Shown here in pieces: positions 8,485 to 16,980 of a stretch of DNA of 61,096 nucleotides. The position numbers and the translations under genes were made by a program. The stretch is from Garicola koreensis (GTDB lineage Bacteria > Actinomycetota > Actinomycetes > Actinomycetales > Micrococcaceae), in contig NZ_JACIBT010000006.1 of the NCBI RefSeq assembly GCF_014195445.1, forward strand, positions 1 through 61,096, read 5' to 3'. Numbering within the stretch: position 1 is the first letter of the stretch; every line of letters starts with the position of its first letter. The notes below the pieces were generated by a model that did no database searches, was not told where the DNA came from, and was given only the letters and a program-made list of their open reading frames with translations.

Positions 8485-9675
8485 CTACACGGCGCGCTGG
8501 CCTTCGCGCCACACGGCGTGGGTCAGCGGCATGCCGGGCCGGTAGGCCAGGTGGATGGCCGCCGGAGCGTTCAGCAGGTGCAGGTCGGCCCGCTTGCCGA
8601 CCTCGATGGAGCCTACTGAGTCGTGGGCGCGCAGTGCGACGGCTCCGCCCATAGTGGCCGCGCGAAGCGCCTCGGCGAGGCTGAGGTGCATCTGCAGCAC
8701 GGCGGTGCCCACATTGAAGTTCATCGAGGAGGTGTAGCTGGTGCCGGGGTTGCAGTTCGACGCCAGGGCGATCTCCACCCCCGCGTCGAGCAGCCTGCGT
8801 CCCGGGGCCAGCGGCTGCCGGGTGGAGAGGTCGCAGGCGGGCAGGCAGGTGGCCACCGTGCCGGGAGACCCGGTGGCGGCGGCGGAGTCCCAGCCTGACC
8901 AGGTGTCGGCCAGCAGCTCGACGTCGCGGTCACTGAGGTGGTTGACGTGGTCCACGCTCGCCGCACCCAGCTCAACGGCCAGCCGCACCCCGGGGCCCTG
9001 GCCCAGCTGATTGCCGTGCACCCGCAGCCCCAGGCCAGCCTCGGCGCAGGCCTGCAGCACGGTGCGCGACTGCTCCTCGCTGAACGCCCCGCTCTCGCAG
9101 AACACATCGGCCCACTGCACATAGGGAAGCGCCGCCTGCAGCATCGGCCCGGTCACGGTCTGCACATATTCATCGGCGTCGACCCCCGGGGGAACCAGGT
9201 GGGCTCCCAGGAACGTGACGACGTCGACCTCGTCTGCGGCAAGGCGGGCGTGGCGGGCCTCCTCCTCGACGTCGAGCCCGTAGCCGGTCTTGGTCTCTAA
9301 GAACGTCGTGCCTCCGGCCACGGCCTCTGCCACTCGGGTGCGGAGCAGGTCGCGCAGCCGTTGGTCACTGGCGTCGCGGGTGGCCTCAGTGGTGACGCTG
9401 ATGCCGCCGGCGGCGTAGGACTGCCCAGCCATCCGGGCCTCGAACTCGGCGCTGCGGTCACCGGCGAAGACCAGGTGGGTGTGGGAGTCCACCCAGCCGG
9501 GCAGCATGGCCCGGGCCCCGGCGTCGACGCGCTCATCGGCCGCAGGGGCCTCGGAGGCGGCGCCGACCCAGGCGATCTGCTCGCCGTCGATGACCACAGC
9601 GGCATCGGTCAGCACCCGCTGTTCGGGGTCGACGGTGGTCAGCTCGGCAATATTGGTGATCAGCGTGCTGGTCAC
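8485..9675 (-). CDS. hutI: Imidazolonepropionase HutI
   Basis: HutI hydrolyses 4-imidazolone-5-propionate to N-formimino-L-glutamate, the third hut step. The 396-residue protein has the metal-binding DSHTHLVFAGDR motif near residue 65, ETKTGYGLD, the HGNQLGQGPGV metal/substrate loop, DHVNHLSD, and LASNCNPGTSYT near the C-terminus, all diagnostic for the family. Translation starts with GTG at 9675; GCAGGAG lies about 7 nt upstream. It follows hutU after about 40 bp in the same direction. The 72-bp gap to hutH has a short repeated CAGAAGTGT phrase (about 8437-8461) of unknown meaning. Confidence 0.95.
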   Translation of the reverse strand: MTSTLITNIAELTTVDPEQRVLTDAAVVIDGEQIAWVGAASEAPAADERVDAGARAMLPGWVDSHTHLVFAGDRSAEFEARMAGQSYAAGGISVTTEATRDASDQRLRDLLRTRVAEAVAGGTTFLETKTGYGLDVEEEARHARLAADEVDVVTFLGAHLVPPGVDADEYVQTVTGPMLQAALPYVQWADVFCESGAFSEEQSRTVLQACAEAGLGLRVHGNQLGQGPGVRLAVELGAASVDHVNHLSDRDVELLADTWSGWDSAAATGSPGTVATCLPACDLSTRQPLAPGRRLLDAGVEIALASNCNPGTSYTSSMNFNVGTAVLQMHLSLAEALRAATMGGAVALRAHDSVGSIEVGKRADLHLLNAPAAIHLAYRPGMPLTHAVWREGQRAV

Positions 9676-9716
9676 GGTCTCAGCTCCTGCGATGGTCGGG
9701 TCAGTGGTGAGGAAGT

Positions 9717-11408
9717 TTAGGCCTTCGGGTTCATCGGAATGCGGACATGGCGTTCGGCGGCCACCGAGCTGGCCTTCGGGTAGCCGGCGTCGACGTGACG
9801 GATGATTCCCATGGCGGGGTCGTTGGTCAGCAGCGCCTCCAGTTTGGCCGCAGCCAGTTCGGTGCCGTCGGCCACACCGACTTGGCCGGCGTGGATGGAT
9901 CGGCCCATGCCGACCCCGCCGCCGTGGTGGATCGAGACCCAGGTGGCCCCGGAGCTGGCCGCGGTCAGCGCGTTGAGCAGCGGCCAGTCGGCCACGGCGT
10001 CGGATCCGTCCAGCATGGATTCGGTCTCCCGGTAGGGGGAGGCCACCGAGCCGGAGTCCAAGTGGTCACGGCCGATCACGATGGGTGCTTTGACCTTGCC
10101 TTCGGCGACCAGCCGGTTGAACAGCAGTCCGGCCTGGTGGCGCTCGCCGTAGCCCAGCCAGCAGATGCGGGCGGGCAGTCCTTCGAACTCGACGTGCTCG
10201 GCGGCGGCATCGAGCCAGGTGTGCAGGTGGGTGTTGTCGGGGAACAGCTCTTTGATCGCCTCATCGGTGACCCGGATGTCCTTAGGGTCCCCGGAGAGGG
10301 CCACCCAGCGGAAGGGGCCGAGACCCTCGCAGAACAGCGGGCGGATATAGGCCGGCACGAACCCGGGAAACTCGAAGGCCCGTGAGTAGCCGGCCGTACG
10401 GGCCTCATCACGGATGGAGTTGCCGTAGTCGAAGACTTCGGCGCCGGCGTCCTGGAACTCGACCATCGCCTGCACCTGGGCGGCCATGGACTCCTGGGCC
10501 TTCTTGGTGAACCCTTCCGGGTCGGCCTTGGACTCCGCTTCCCACTCATCGACGGTGTACTCGGTGGGCAGATAGGAGAGCGGGTCATGGGCTGAGGTCT
10601 GGTCGGTGACGATGTCGACCTCGATCTCGCCGGCCCGGTGGCGCTGCAGCAGCTCGGCGAAGGCCTCCGCGGCGTTGCCGACGTAGCCCACTGAGACCGC
10701 GCGCTTGTCACGCTTGGCGTCCATGACCTTCTCGACGGCGGTGTCGAGGTCGGTTTCGACGTCGTCGAGGTAGCGTTTGGACTGCCGGCGGCGCAGCCGA
10801 TCTTCGGAGACATCGACGATGAGCACCGCACCACCGTTGAGCGTGACCGACAGCGGCTGGGCCCCGCCCATGCCGCCGCAGCCTCCGGTCAGAGTCAAGG
10901 TCCCGGCCAATGTCGACCCGAATCGCTTCTGAGCCACCGCGGCGAAGGTCTCAAAGGTGCCCTGCAGGATGCCCTGGGTGGCGATGTAGATCCAGGAGCC
11001 GGCGGTCATCTGCCCGTACATCATCAGGCCCTCGTCCTCCAGCTTGCGGAAGTGCTTCCAATCGGCCCAGTCGCCGACCAGATTGGAGTTGGCCAGCAGC
11101 ACCCGGGGCGCCCACCGGTTGGTCCGCACCACGCCCACCGGCTTGCCGGACTGCACCAGCAGGGTCTCGTCAGCCTCGAGGTCCTGCAGGGTGTCGACGA
11201 TCGCGTCGTAGGCCTCCCAGCTGCGGGCCGCCCGGCCGGTGCCGCCGTAGACGACCAGGTCCTCGGGTCGCTCGGCGACCTCGGGGTCCAAGTTGTTCAT
11301 CAGCATCCGCAGCGGAGCCTCGGTCTGCCAGGACTTGGCACTCAGCTCAGATCCTCGGGCTGCCCGGATGGTGCGTGAAGGGTCGTGCTGGGTGAATGAC
11401 TGAGCCAT
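9717..11408 (-). CDS. hutU: Urocanate hydratase HutU
   Basis: HutU converts urocanate to 4-imidazolone-5-propionate with tightly bound NAD+. The 563-residue length matches the family (about 550-560). Diagnostic segments include [18 protein letters not shown] near the start, [31 protein letters not shown] for NAD binding, [10 protein letters not shown], and [23 protein letters not shown] at the catalytic end. The start ATG 11408 has GAAAGG about 7 nt upstream; an in-frame extension toward 11588 lacks family similarity and is rejected. It is the first gene of the leftward hut operon and diverges from hutG. Confidence 0.96.
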   Translation of the reverse strand: MAQSFTQHDPSRTIRAARGSELSAKSWQTEAPLRMLMNNLDPEVAERPEDLVVYGGTGRAARSWEAYDAIVDTLQDLEADETLLVQSGKPVGVVRTNRWAPRVLLANSNLVGDWADWKHFRKLEDEGLMMYGQMTAGSWIYIATQGILQGTFETFAAVAQKRFGSTLAGTLTLTGGCGGMGGAQPLSVTLNGGAVLIVDVSEDRLRRRQSKRYLDDVETDLDTAVEKVMDAKRDKRAVSVGYVGNAAEAFAELLQRHRAGEIEVDIVTDQTSAHDPLSYLPTEYTVDEWEAESKADPEGFTKKAQESMAAQVQAMVEFQDAGAEVFDYGNSIRDEARTAGYSRAFEFPGFVPAYIRPLFCEGLGPFRWVALSGDPKDIRVTDEAIKELFPDNTHLHTWLDAAAEHVEFEGLPARICWLGYGERHQAGLLFNRLVAEGKVKAPIVIGRDHLDSGSVASPYRETESMLDGSDAVADWPLLNALTAASSGATWVSIHHGGGVGMGRSIHAGQVGVADGTELAAAKLEALLTNDPAMGIIRHVDAGYPKASSVAAERHVRIPMNPKA

Positions 11409-11605
11409 GGGAACGCCTTTCGTTCGTGCTGGAGCAGCGGAGTGGGACAAACAGAGCAGAGTAAGCTGAAGTTTCATTGGATGGTGTGTGACTTTTATCC
11501 ATTGAAACTGTGATCTGCGGCATGTGCAAGTTTCTGCAGGTGATACATTCAGGTCCCAGACCCCGAGAGTCCGCCGATATGTCCACAATGATCAGGAGTT
11601 TTGCG
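11409..11605. promoter_or_regulatory. Divergent hutU/hutG control region with an inverted repeat (candidate IclR-type operator)
   Basis: The 197-bp divergent region contains arms GTTTCATTGGAT (11471-11482) and ATCCATTGAAAC (11497-11508), complementary at 11 of 12 positions around a 14-nt spacer. The repeat lies about midway between hutU and hutG, where one regulator could control both directions. The IclR-family gene at the end of the rightward operon is the obvious candidate binder. AGGAG at 11594-11598 serves hutG. I could not place -10/-35 boxes with confidence. Confidence 0.6.
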
Positions 11606-12655
11606 ATGACTGCCCAGCCGACGTCGACCCTGTGGACCGGCCGCCACGACGGCGAGGGGGCCCAGCACGCCCGCTGGCACGAAGTGGTGGTATCTGCCCA
11701 TCAGCAGCAGATCGAAGACGCTCGCGCCGCCGACGGTGATGAGGCCGGCGGTGAGCAGGTGAGCCTGCTGGGCTTCAGCACTGATGAGGGGGTCCGCCGC
11801 AACGGCGGCCGAGTGGGGGCGGCGAAAGGGCCGGCCGCCCTGCGCCGAGCTCTGGCGCCGCTGGCGCTGCACGGGCCGCTGGCCTCCAGTGAGGTGCGGA
11901 TCACCGACTACGGCGACGTCGTCACCGAGGGGGAGGACCTTGAAGCCGGCCAGACTGCCGCGGCCGAGACCACCGCTGCAGCGCTGGATGCCGCCGGCTC
12001 GCAGCTGAGCGTCGTCCTGGGCGGTGGCCATGAGACGGCCTGGTCCTCCTACCGCGGGCTGATGAGCTCGCAGCACATGCAGACCGGCGAGGGCGTGCGT
12101 CCACCGCGCTGGGGCGTGCTGAACGTGGACGCCCACTTCGACCTGCGCAGCGAGTCCCGGCCCACCTCCGGCACCCCGTTTCTGCAGATGGCTGAGGCTG
12201 AGCGGGCTGCCGGCCGTGAACCGCTGAACTACGCTGTTCTCGGGCTCGCCGAACCCTCCAACACCGGGGCACTGTTCGCCCAGGCGCGCAGCCTGGGCGT
12301 CCGGTGGATGACCGACGCCGAGTGCGCCGAAGCCGGAGCAGCTGGGGTTCGCCGATTTGTCGAGGGGTTCTGCGCCGACCTGGAGCTGCTCTACCTCACG
12401 ATTGACTTGGATGTGCTGCCGGCTGATGTCGCCCCCGGCGTCTCAGCCCCGGCTTCAATGGGTGTCGCCACCCCATTGGTCGCAGCAGCGGTGCGGGCCG
12501 CCGCGGCCACCGGAAAGCTGCGCCTGCTCGACGTCGTCGAACTCAATCCTTCCCTTGACCAGGACGGGCGCACGGCCAAGACAGCGGCCCGGCTGATCGA
12601 CGAGGCGGTCCGTACACTGTTCCACGAGCGAGCACAGTTCCACGGTCGGGCCTGA
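11606..12655 (+). CDS. hutG: Formimidoylglutamase HutG (arginase/ureohydrolase family)
   Basis: HutG hydrolyses N-formimino-L-glutamate to glutamate and formamide, completing histidine breakdown. Metal-ligand motifs of the ureohydrolase fold are present in order: LGGGHETAW, LNVDAHFDLR, and LTIDLDVLPADVAPGVSAPA. The start ATG 11606 (349 residues) is preferred because AGGAG lies 7 nt upstream and the family alignment begins near TLWTGRHDG; upstream in-frame ATGs at 11510 and 11579 would add an unsupported extension across the control region. The iclR gene follows after 12 bp, so the two form a rightward operon. Confidence 0.93.
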   Translation: MTAQPTSTLWTGRHDGEGAQHARWHEVVVSAHQQQIEDARAADGDEAGGEQVSLLGFSTDEGVRRNGGRVGAAKGPAALRRALAPLALHGPLASSEVRITDYGDVVTEGEDLEAGQTAAAETTAAALDAAGSQLSVVLGGGHETAWSSYRGLMSSQHMQTGEGVRPPRWGVLNVDAHFDLRSESRPTSGTPFLQMAEAERAAGREPLNYAVLGLAEPSNTGALFAQARSLGVRWMTDAECAEAGAAGVRRFVEGFCADLELLYLTIDLDVLPADVAPGVSAPASMGVATPLVAAAVRAAAATGKLRLLDVVELNPSLDQDGRTAKTAARLIDEAVRTLFHERAQFHGRA

Positions 12656-12667
12656 AAGGAACCACGC

Positions 12668-13321
12668 ATGGCAGAGCCTTCATCCACCCGCACGGTGCAG
12701 CGGGCGCTGCGGCTGCTGGCCTCGGTCTGCGATGAGGGCAGCGCGAGCCTTGTCGACTCCGCCCGTGCTGCCGACCTGCCGGCCAGTACGGCGCTGCGGC
12801 TGATGCGGACCTTGGAGTCGGAGGACTTCCTCACCCGCGCAGCCGACAACAGCTACCAGCCCGGCCCCCGGCTCATCCAGATCGGAGCGAAGGCCTTCTC
12901 CCGAGAGGCGCTGGTTCCGCTGAGCCGAAAACCGATGGAGGGCGTCGTGGAGACGACCGGCGAGTCGGTCTATCTGAGCGTGCCCGGAGGCAACGAGCAG
13001 ACGATCTACATCAGCATCGTGGAGGGCACCTTCTCGGTGCGCCACACCAACTGGGTGGGCAGAACCGTTCCCCTGCAAGGCTCAGCGGCCGGCGTGGTGC
13101 TGCGCGGCGAGACCCCGCAGGTCGGCTACGTGGTCCTGGAGAACACCGTGGAGAGTGACGTGACAGCCATCAGCGCCCCGATCGGCGCCGGCGGCCGGGT
13201 GGTAGCGGCGATGAGCACCCTGGTGCCCACCTACCGGTTGGACGAGCAGAAGCGCATACGGTGCGGCCGGGCTCTGGTGGCGGCAGCGGATGCGGTCTCG
13301 GAGGCCCTAGGCGGCAGCTGA
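12668..13321 (+). CDS. IclR-family transcriptional regulator, probable hut regulator
   Basis: The 217-residue protein has an N-terminal winged helix-turn-helix (about residues 8-65, with RTVQRALRLL and LPASTALRLMRTLESEDFL) and a C-terminal effector-binding domain (GESVYLSVPGGNEQTIYIS, VGRTVPLQGSAAGVVLRG, AISAPIGAGGRVVAAMS), which is the IclR family layout; it is slightly shorter than typical members (about 240-260). AAAGGAA lies just upstream of ATG 12668. Its place directly behind hutG makes control of the hut locus by urocanate or a later intermediate likely, acting at the inverted repeat 11471-11508. This is context-based inference. Confidence 0.85.
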   Translation: MAEPSSTRTVQRALRLLASVCDEGSASLVDSARAADLPASTALRLMRTLESEDFLTRAADNSYQPGPRLIQIGAKAFSREALVPLSRKPMEGVVETTGESVYLSVPGGNEQTIYISIVEGTFSVRHTNWVGRTVPLQGSAAGVVLRGETPQVGYVVLENTVESDVTAISAPIGAGGRVVAAMSTLVPTYRLDEQKRIRCGRALVAAADAVSEALGGS

Positions 13322-13406
13322 GCGCGGATCAGTCGTCCTGCGGCGCTGACGGGTCTGAATCCCCCCGGACTCAGAGGCAATAGGTCTGCCTCAGTGCACC
13401 GTGGCC

Positions 13407-13434
13407 CATTAGGGTATCGTGGTGTTCCCTAATG
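13407..13434. promoter_or_regulatory. Inverted repeat overlapping the siderophore-interacting protein start codon
   Basis: CATTAGGG (13407-13414) and CCCTAATG (13427-13434) are perfect complementary 8-bp arms around a 12-nt spacer, and the right arm ends with the ATG start codon. No Shine-Dalgarno sequence precedes that ATG. A possible -10 (TATCGT, 13415-13420) lies inside the spacer, so a bound protein would cover promoter and start. Half-sites resemble DtxR/IdeR boxes, but the spacing is 5 bp too long. Confidence 0.5.
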
Positions 13435-14463
13435 AGTGTCCGTAGCCAACAAACCCCGCCGCGCCCGGCGACCCGCGCCTACCGGACCCAGGTGGTGGCC
13501 ATCGCGCAGCTGTCCCCCCATTTTCTGCGGGTGACCCTCACCGCCGATGACCTCGAGCACTTCGGGCCTGCAGGCACCGCGCTCACCGCTGAGCAGGCAG
13601 CGGCATCGCCGCCGGCCTGGGATCAGCGGATCAAACTCTTCCTGCCCCGGGCTGACGGGGGATATCCCGACGTCGGGCTCTTCGCCGACCCGCCGGCCAC
13701 CACCGCGCAGTGGTACGGCGCCTGGCGGGCGCTCGACGCCGCCCAGCGCAACCCCATCCGCACCTACACCGTGCGCAGCATCCGCACCCCTATGCGGCAG
13801 ATCGATATCGACTTCGTCACCCATGTGGAGCCCGACGGCAGCTCCGGTCCCGCCTCGGCGTGGGCGCTGGCCGCTGAACCCGGGGACGAGTTGGTGATCA
13901 TCGGCCCGGACCGCCGCTCCGCCGAACCCGGCGGGGGCATCGACTTCACCCCCGGAACCGCCCGGGACCTGCTGCTGGTCGGTGACGAGACGGCAGCGCC
14001 TGCGATTTGCGCGATCCTCGAAGCGCTGCCTGAGAGCTACACCGGCGAGGCTTATGTGGAGATTCCCACCGCCGCGGACGCCCTCGAGGTCGCATCGGCC
14101 TCCAGTGTGGAAGTCCACTGGCTGCCGCGCGAAGATGCCGAAGCCGGTGCGGGGCTCTCTGCGGCGGTTCAGGACTGGGGGGCCCGGAGGAAGAAGATCT
14201 TCAGCGCCCGCCGTCTCGCCTGGGAGCCCGGGACAGAACCAGTCGGCGCGCTCACCGGTTCCGGGCAGCAGCTTCCTGACATCGACGACGACGCGGTGCT
14301 GTGGGAGACCTCCACGCCCGAAGGGTTCGGCGAGTATGCGTGGTTGGCCGGGGAATCTGCGGTGATCACCGGCCTGCGGCGTCATCTGGTGAAAGAGGTG
14401 GGGCTGAGCCGCAAGCAGGTCAGCTTTATGGGCTACTGGCGAAGAGGCCGGGCCAGCGCCTGA
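13432..14463 (+). CDS. Siderophore-interacting protein (SIP/ViuB-type FAD-dependent ferric reductase)
   Basis: The 343-residue product fits the SIP family, flavoproteins that reduce ferric siderophores in the cytosol to release iron. The N-terminal FAD-binding barrel holds RTYTVRSIR (about residues 105-112), followed by GDELVIIGP, the NAD(P)H-domain motif LLLVGDETAAPAI, and the C-terminal ESAVITGLRRHLVKEVGLSRKQVSFMGYWRRG, all typical. It is encoded alone, without a siderophore transporter nearby. The start ATG 13432 has no ribosome-binding site and lies in an inverted repeat, suggesting a short-leader or leaderless, possibly iron-controlled transcript. Confidence 0.88.
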   Translation: MSVRSQQTPPRPATRAYRTQVVAIAQLSPHFLRVTLTADDLEHFGPAGTALTAEQAAASPPAWDQRIKLFLPRADGGYPDVGLFADPPATTAQWYGAWRALDAAQRNPIRTYTVRSIRTPMRQIDIDFVTHVEPDGSSGPASAWALAAEPGDELVIIGPDRRSAEPGGGIDFTPGTARDLLLVGDETAAPAICAILEALPESYTGEAYVEIPTAADALEVASASSVEVHWLPREDAEAGAGLSAAVQDWGARRKKIFSARRLAWEPGTEPVGALTGSGQQLPDIDDDAVLWETSTPEGFGEYAWLAGESAVITGLRRHLVKEVGLSRKQVSFMGYWRRGRASA

Positions 14464-14544
14464 GTCTTCAGGTCCGAGAACGTTCAGTTTCTCCACCTGG
14501 ATGCCCTCGGTGATCGGGTCCGCTCATACCAACCCGTTTGGGTC

Positions 14545-14952
14545 TTACGAACACACTTGCTCGACCGGATCAGTCACGAGCAGCCCGAGGTGCTCGGCGG
14601 CGGCCTTCATCGATTGGTCGTGGGTCGCCACGGTGACCTCTTCGCCGATCAGCAGCGCTGTCGCCAGATGCAGCGCGTCCAGGGTCTTGACGTGCCGCTC
14701 GATGGCTTCGGCGACCGTGTGGGTCTCACGGCTGATCTCCAGCATGCCGACCCGGTCCAACAGCGGCGCCCCATCTGCCAGCGAACGGCTGTCGCGTCGC
14801 AGGACGCGGACCACCTCGGTGCGCAGCAGGCGGGAGGACACGAAGGTCGCCCCCGCCGATTGCATCCAGGAGTGAAGGCGTTCGCGCTCGGGGACGTCCA
14901 GGATTGTGCGCAGCGCCACCGAGGAGTCGAGGTAGACCAGCGAAGCACCCAT
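14545..14952 (-). CDS. VapC-like PIN-domain toxin
   Basis: The 135-residue protein has the PIN-domain acidic tetrad in expected places: Asp9 in VYLDSSVAL, Glu46 in RTEVVRVL, Asp92 in [10 protein letters not shown], and Asp112 in ATHDQS. VapC toxins are Mg-dependent ribonucleases that cleave tRNA or rRNA when not bound by antitoxin. All key residues are present, so the toxin is probably active. It begins 3 bp after the antitoxin stop, the normal antitoxin-first order. RNA target cannot be inferred. Confidence 0.88.
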   Translation of the reverse strand: MGASLVYLDSSVALRTILDVPERERLHSWMQSAGATFVSSRLLRTEVVRVLRRDSRSLADGAPLLDRVGMLEISRETHTVAEAIERHVKTLDALHLATALLIGEEVTVATHDQSMKAAAEHLGLLVTDPVEQVCS

Positions 14953-14955
14953 GCG

Positions 14956-15234
14956 TCAGTGGTCTCCGCGCATCTGGTCGAGCAGCACATCCGCCTCGTC
15001 GCCGGTGTACGCCGGTCCGCCCGGGTGACTGGGCCACGGCGCCGGTTCCGACCTCGGCGGGGTGTAGCGCCCCTCTCGCTCCAGCCGCGCCAGTGCCGTC
15101 TCCTGGTCCCGGACTGCACTGACCCGCCAGCGGGGCTTGCCCCGCTCGGTCACCACGAGGTCGTCGGTGTCGGTGACCTGGGCGAGCACCGCCGCGGTGC
15201 GCTGGTTAAGCTCGCGCTTGCTGATCGTCTGCAT
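14956..15234 (-). CDS. Phd/YefM-type antitoxin for the adjacent VapC
   Basis: The 92-residue protein starts [20 protein letters not shown], followed by a [12 protein letters not shown] strand, the typical N-terminal DNA-binding fold of Phd/YefM antitoxins. The C-terminal half is Pro/Glu/Asp-rich ([11 protein letters not shown] to LLDQMRGDH) and should be the toxin-neutralising tail. Gene order and 3-bp spacing to the PIN toxin define a type II toxin-antitoxin module. The ATG at 15234 has no Shine-Dalgarno but a TACATT hexamer 6 nt upstream, implying a leaderless mRNA. Confidence 0.85.
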   Translation of the reverse strand: MQTISKRELNQRTAAVLAQVTDTDDLVVTERGKPRWRVSAVRDQETALARLEREGRYTPPRSEPAPWPSHPGGPAYTGDEADVLLDQMRGDH

Positions 15235-15240
15235 GTCTCA

Positions 15241-15246
15241 AATGTA
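15241..15246 (-). promoter_or_regulatory. Leaderless -10 box for the antitoxin-toxin operon
   Basis: On the minus strand TACATT lies 6 nt upstream of ATG 15234, so transcription should start at or next to the start codon. It lies in the 114-bp divergent gap shared with rlmN. Confidence 0.45.
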
Positions 15247-15348
15247 CTACGTGTGCCTGACGTTAGAGAGGTGCAAGACGCTGCGCAAATGTGGCTGCGC
15301 AAAATGTGTATGGGCCAGACTCGAGGTGGACGTGGGAGACTGGTGAGG

Positions 15349-16758
15349 ATGACTTCCGAAACACAGCCCACACCGGCTGCCGGCGCCGAGCCCGGCAGCC
15401 GCCAGGTCAAGCCCCGCGCCGAGGGATGGACCCAGGCCCGCGACGCTGAGGGCCGCCCCAAGCTGCAGTTCTCCCAGCCCAAACGGACCAAACTGCCGCC
15501 CACCCACTTGGCGGACCTGACGCTGGATGAACGCATTGCACGGGCCGAGGAGCTGGGGATCGCCGGCTTCAGGGCCAAGCAGCTCTCGGTGCACTACTTC
15601 CAGCACTACACCTCCGATCCGGATCAGATGACCGACCTGCCGGCGCAGACCCGTGAGCAGCTGGTGGAGGAGTTCATGCCGCCGCTGCTGACTGAGGTCC
15701 GCCGGCTGCGCACCGACGACGGTGCCACCATCAAGTTCCTGTGGCGGCTCTTCGACGGCGCCCTGGTCGAATCGGTGCTGATGCGCTACCGCAACCGCAT
15801 CACCCTGTGCATCTCCTCCCAGTGCGGCTGCGGGATGAACTGCCCCTTCTGCGCCACCGGTCAGAACGGGCTCACCCGCAATATGTCCACCGCTGAGATC
15901 GTCGACCAGATCGTGCAGGCCAACCGGGTCATCGCCGCCGGCGAGCTCGACTCCCCGACTGCCGCTGAACTGGCTGACGAGACTGATCACGCGGGACTCG
16001 GCGAAGAGGCGGACGACGACGCCGAGACCTCAGCCGCGCAGGGGTCCGACTCGCAGATCAGCCCGGTGAAGCAGGGGCAGACGGCGCGGCAGGGTCAGTC
16101 CGCACGGCAGGAGCACTCCGAGCGGCAGGGTGCGTCGTCGGGCTCCGTCGCCGGGCGGCAGCGGGTCAGCAACATCGTCTTCATGGGCATGGGCGAGCCG
16201 CTGGCCAATTACAAGCGCGTGATGAACGCGGTGCGGCGCATGGTCAACCCAGCACCGGAGGGACTGGGCATGAGCGCTCGCGGCATCACCCTCTCGACCG
16301 TCGGACTGGTGCCGGCGATCAAGAAGCTGGCCGATGAGAACCTGCCCATCACCTTCGCCCTGAGCCTGCACGCACCCGACGACGAGCTGCGCGATGAGAT
16401 GATTCCGGTCAACTCCCGGTGGAAGGCCGATGAGGCCATCGATGCCGCCCGCTACTACTACGAGACGACCGGGCGGCGGGTGAGCATCGAGTACGCGCTG
16501 ATCAAAGACATGAACGACCATCCCTGGCGCGCCGACCTGCTGGCGCAGAAGCTCAACGCCCGCGGCCGCGGGTGGGTCCACGTCAACCCGATCCCGCTGA
16601 ACCCGACGCCGGACTCAGTGTGGACCTCCTCCGAGCCGGATGTGATGCAGGAGTTCATCGACCGCCTCAACGACGCCGGGGTGCCCACCACGCTGCGCGA
16701 TACCCGCGGCAAGGAGATCGACGGCGCCTGCGGCCAGCTCGCCGCTGCCGAGGACTAG
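15349..16758 (+). CDS. rlmN: Dual-specificity RNA methyltransferase RlmN with a low-complexity insertion
   Basis: RlmN is a radical-SAM enzyme that methylates C2 of A2503 in 23S rRNA and A37 in some tRNAs. The CxxxCxxC iron-sulfur motif is CGMNCPFC within [19 protein letters not shown], with [36 protein letters not shown] and the C-terminal [15 protein letters not shown] motif around it. At 469 residues it is longer than usual (about 350-400). The excess is an insert of about 65 residues between RVIAAGEL and [11 protein letters not shown], acidic at first and then Gln/Arg-rich with repeated QGQ(T/S)ARQ units. The start ATG 15349 gives an N-terminal extension of about 50 residues before the conserved region. 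Confidence 0.93.
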   Translation: MTSETQPTPAAGAEPGSRQVKPRAEGWTQARDAEGRPKLQFSQPKRTKLPPTHLADLTLDERIARAEELGIAGFRAKQLSVHYFQHYTSDPDQMTDLPAQTREQLVEEFMPPLLTEVRRLRTDDGATIKFLWRLFDGALVESVLMRYRNRITLCISSQCGCGMNCPFCATGQNGLTRNMSTAEIVDQIVQANRVIAAGELDSPTAAELADETDHAGLGEEADDDAETSAAQGSDSQISPVKQGQTARQGQSARQEHSERQGASSGSVAGRQRVSNIVFMGMGEPLANYKRVMNAVRRMVNPAPEGLGMSARGITLSTVGLVPAIKKLADENLPITFALSLHAPDDELRDEMIPVNSRWKADEAIDAARYYYETTGRRVSIEYALIKDMNDHPWRADLLAQKLNARGRGWVHVNPIPLNPTPDSVWTSSEPDVMQEFIDRLNDAGVPTTLRDTRGKEIDGACGQLAAAED

Positions 16759-16968
16759 CTGCGGAGGACTATCCGCGGACGGCTGCAGCCGCGGACGGCG
16801 ACACCGCGCCGGTTGATGGATTTTTGGCGGAATGGCGCGAGAACGGCGCTCAGAGCGACAAGAATCCAGCAATGGATGCGTTGGCAGTGCTGGCAGTGTG
16901 GTCAATGGTGGAGCGAGCGCGAACGTCCGTGCGGCGGCGCCGGTATCCGCCAGCCCCGGGCCGGCAGT

Positions 16969-16974
16969 TAGGCT
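16969..16974 (+). promoter_or_regulatory. Leaderless -10 box (TAGGCT) for the aminotransferase at 16981
   Basis: TAGGCT is followed by GGCACT and then ATG 16981, and there is no ribosome-binding site. The same TAGGCT-GGCRCT-ATG arrangement recurs at 31262-31276. The 222-bp gap after rlmN otherwise shows only a short duplicated CCGCGGACGGC phrase (about 16776-16801). Confidence 0.5.
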
Positions 16975-16980
16975 GGCACT

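Noticed and set aside
13407..13434. Classic DtxR/IdeR iron box at the siderophore-interacting gene
   Set aside because: The half-sites fit but the dyad is about 5 bp longer than the 19-bp consensus, so it is listed only as an inverted repeat.
14464..14544. Terminator between the siderophore-interacting gene and vapC
   Set aside because: No stable hairpin with T-run is visible in the 81 bp.
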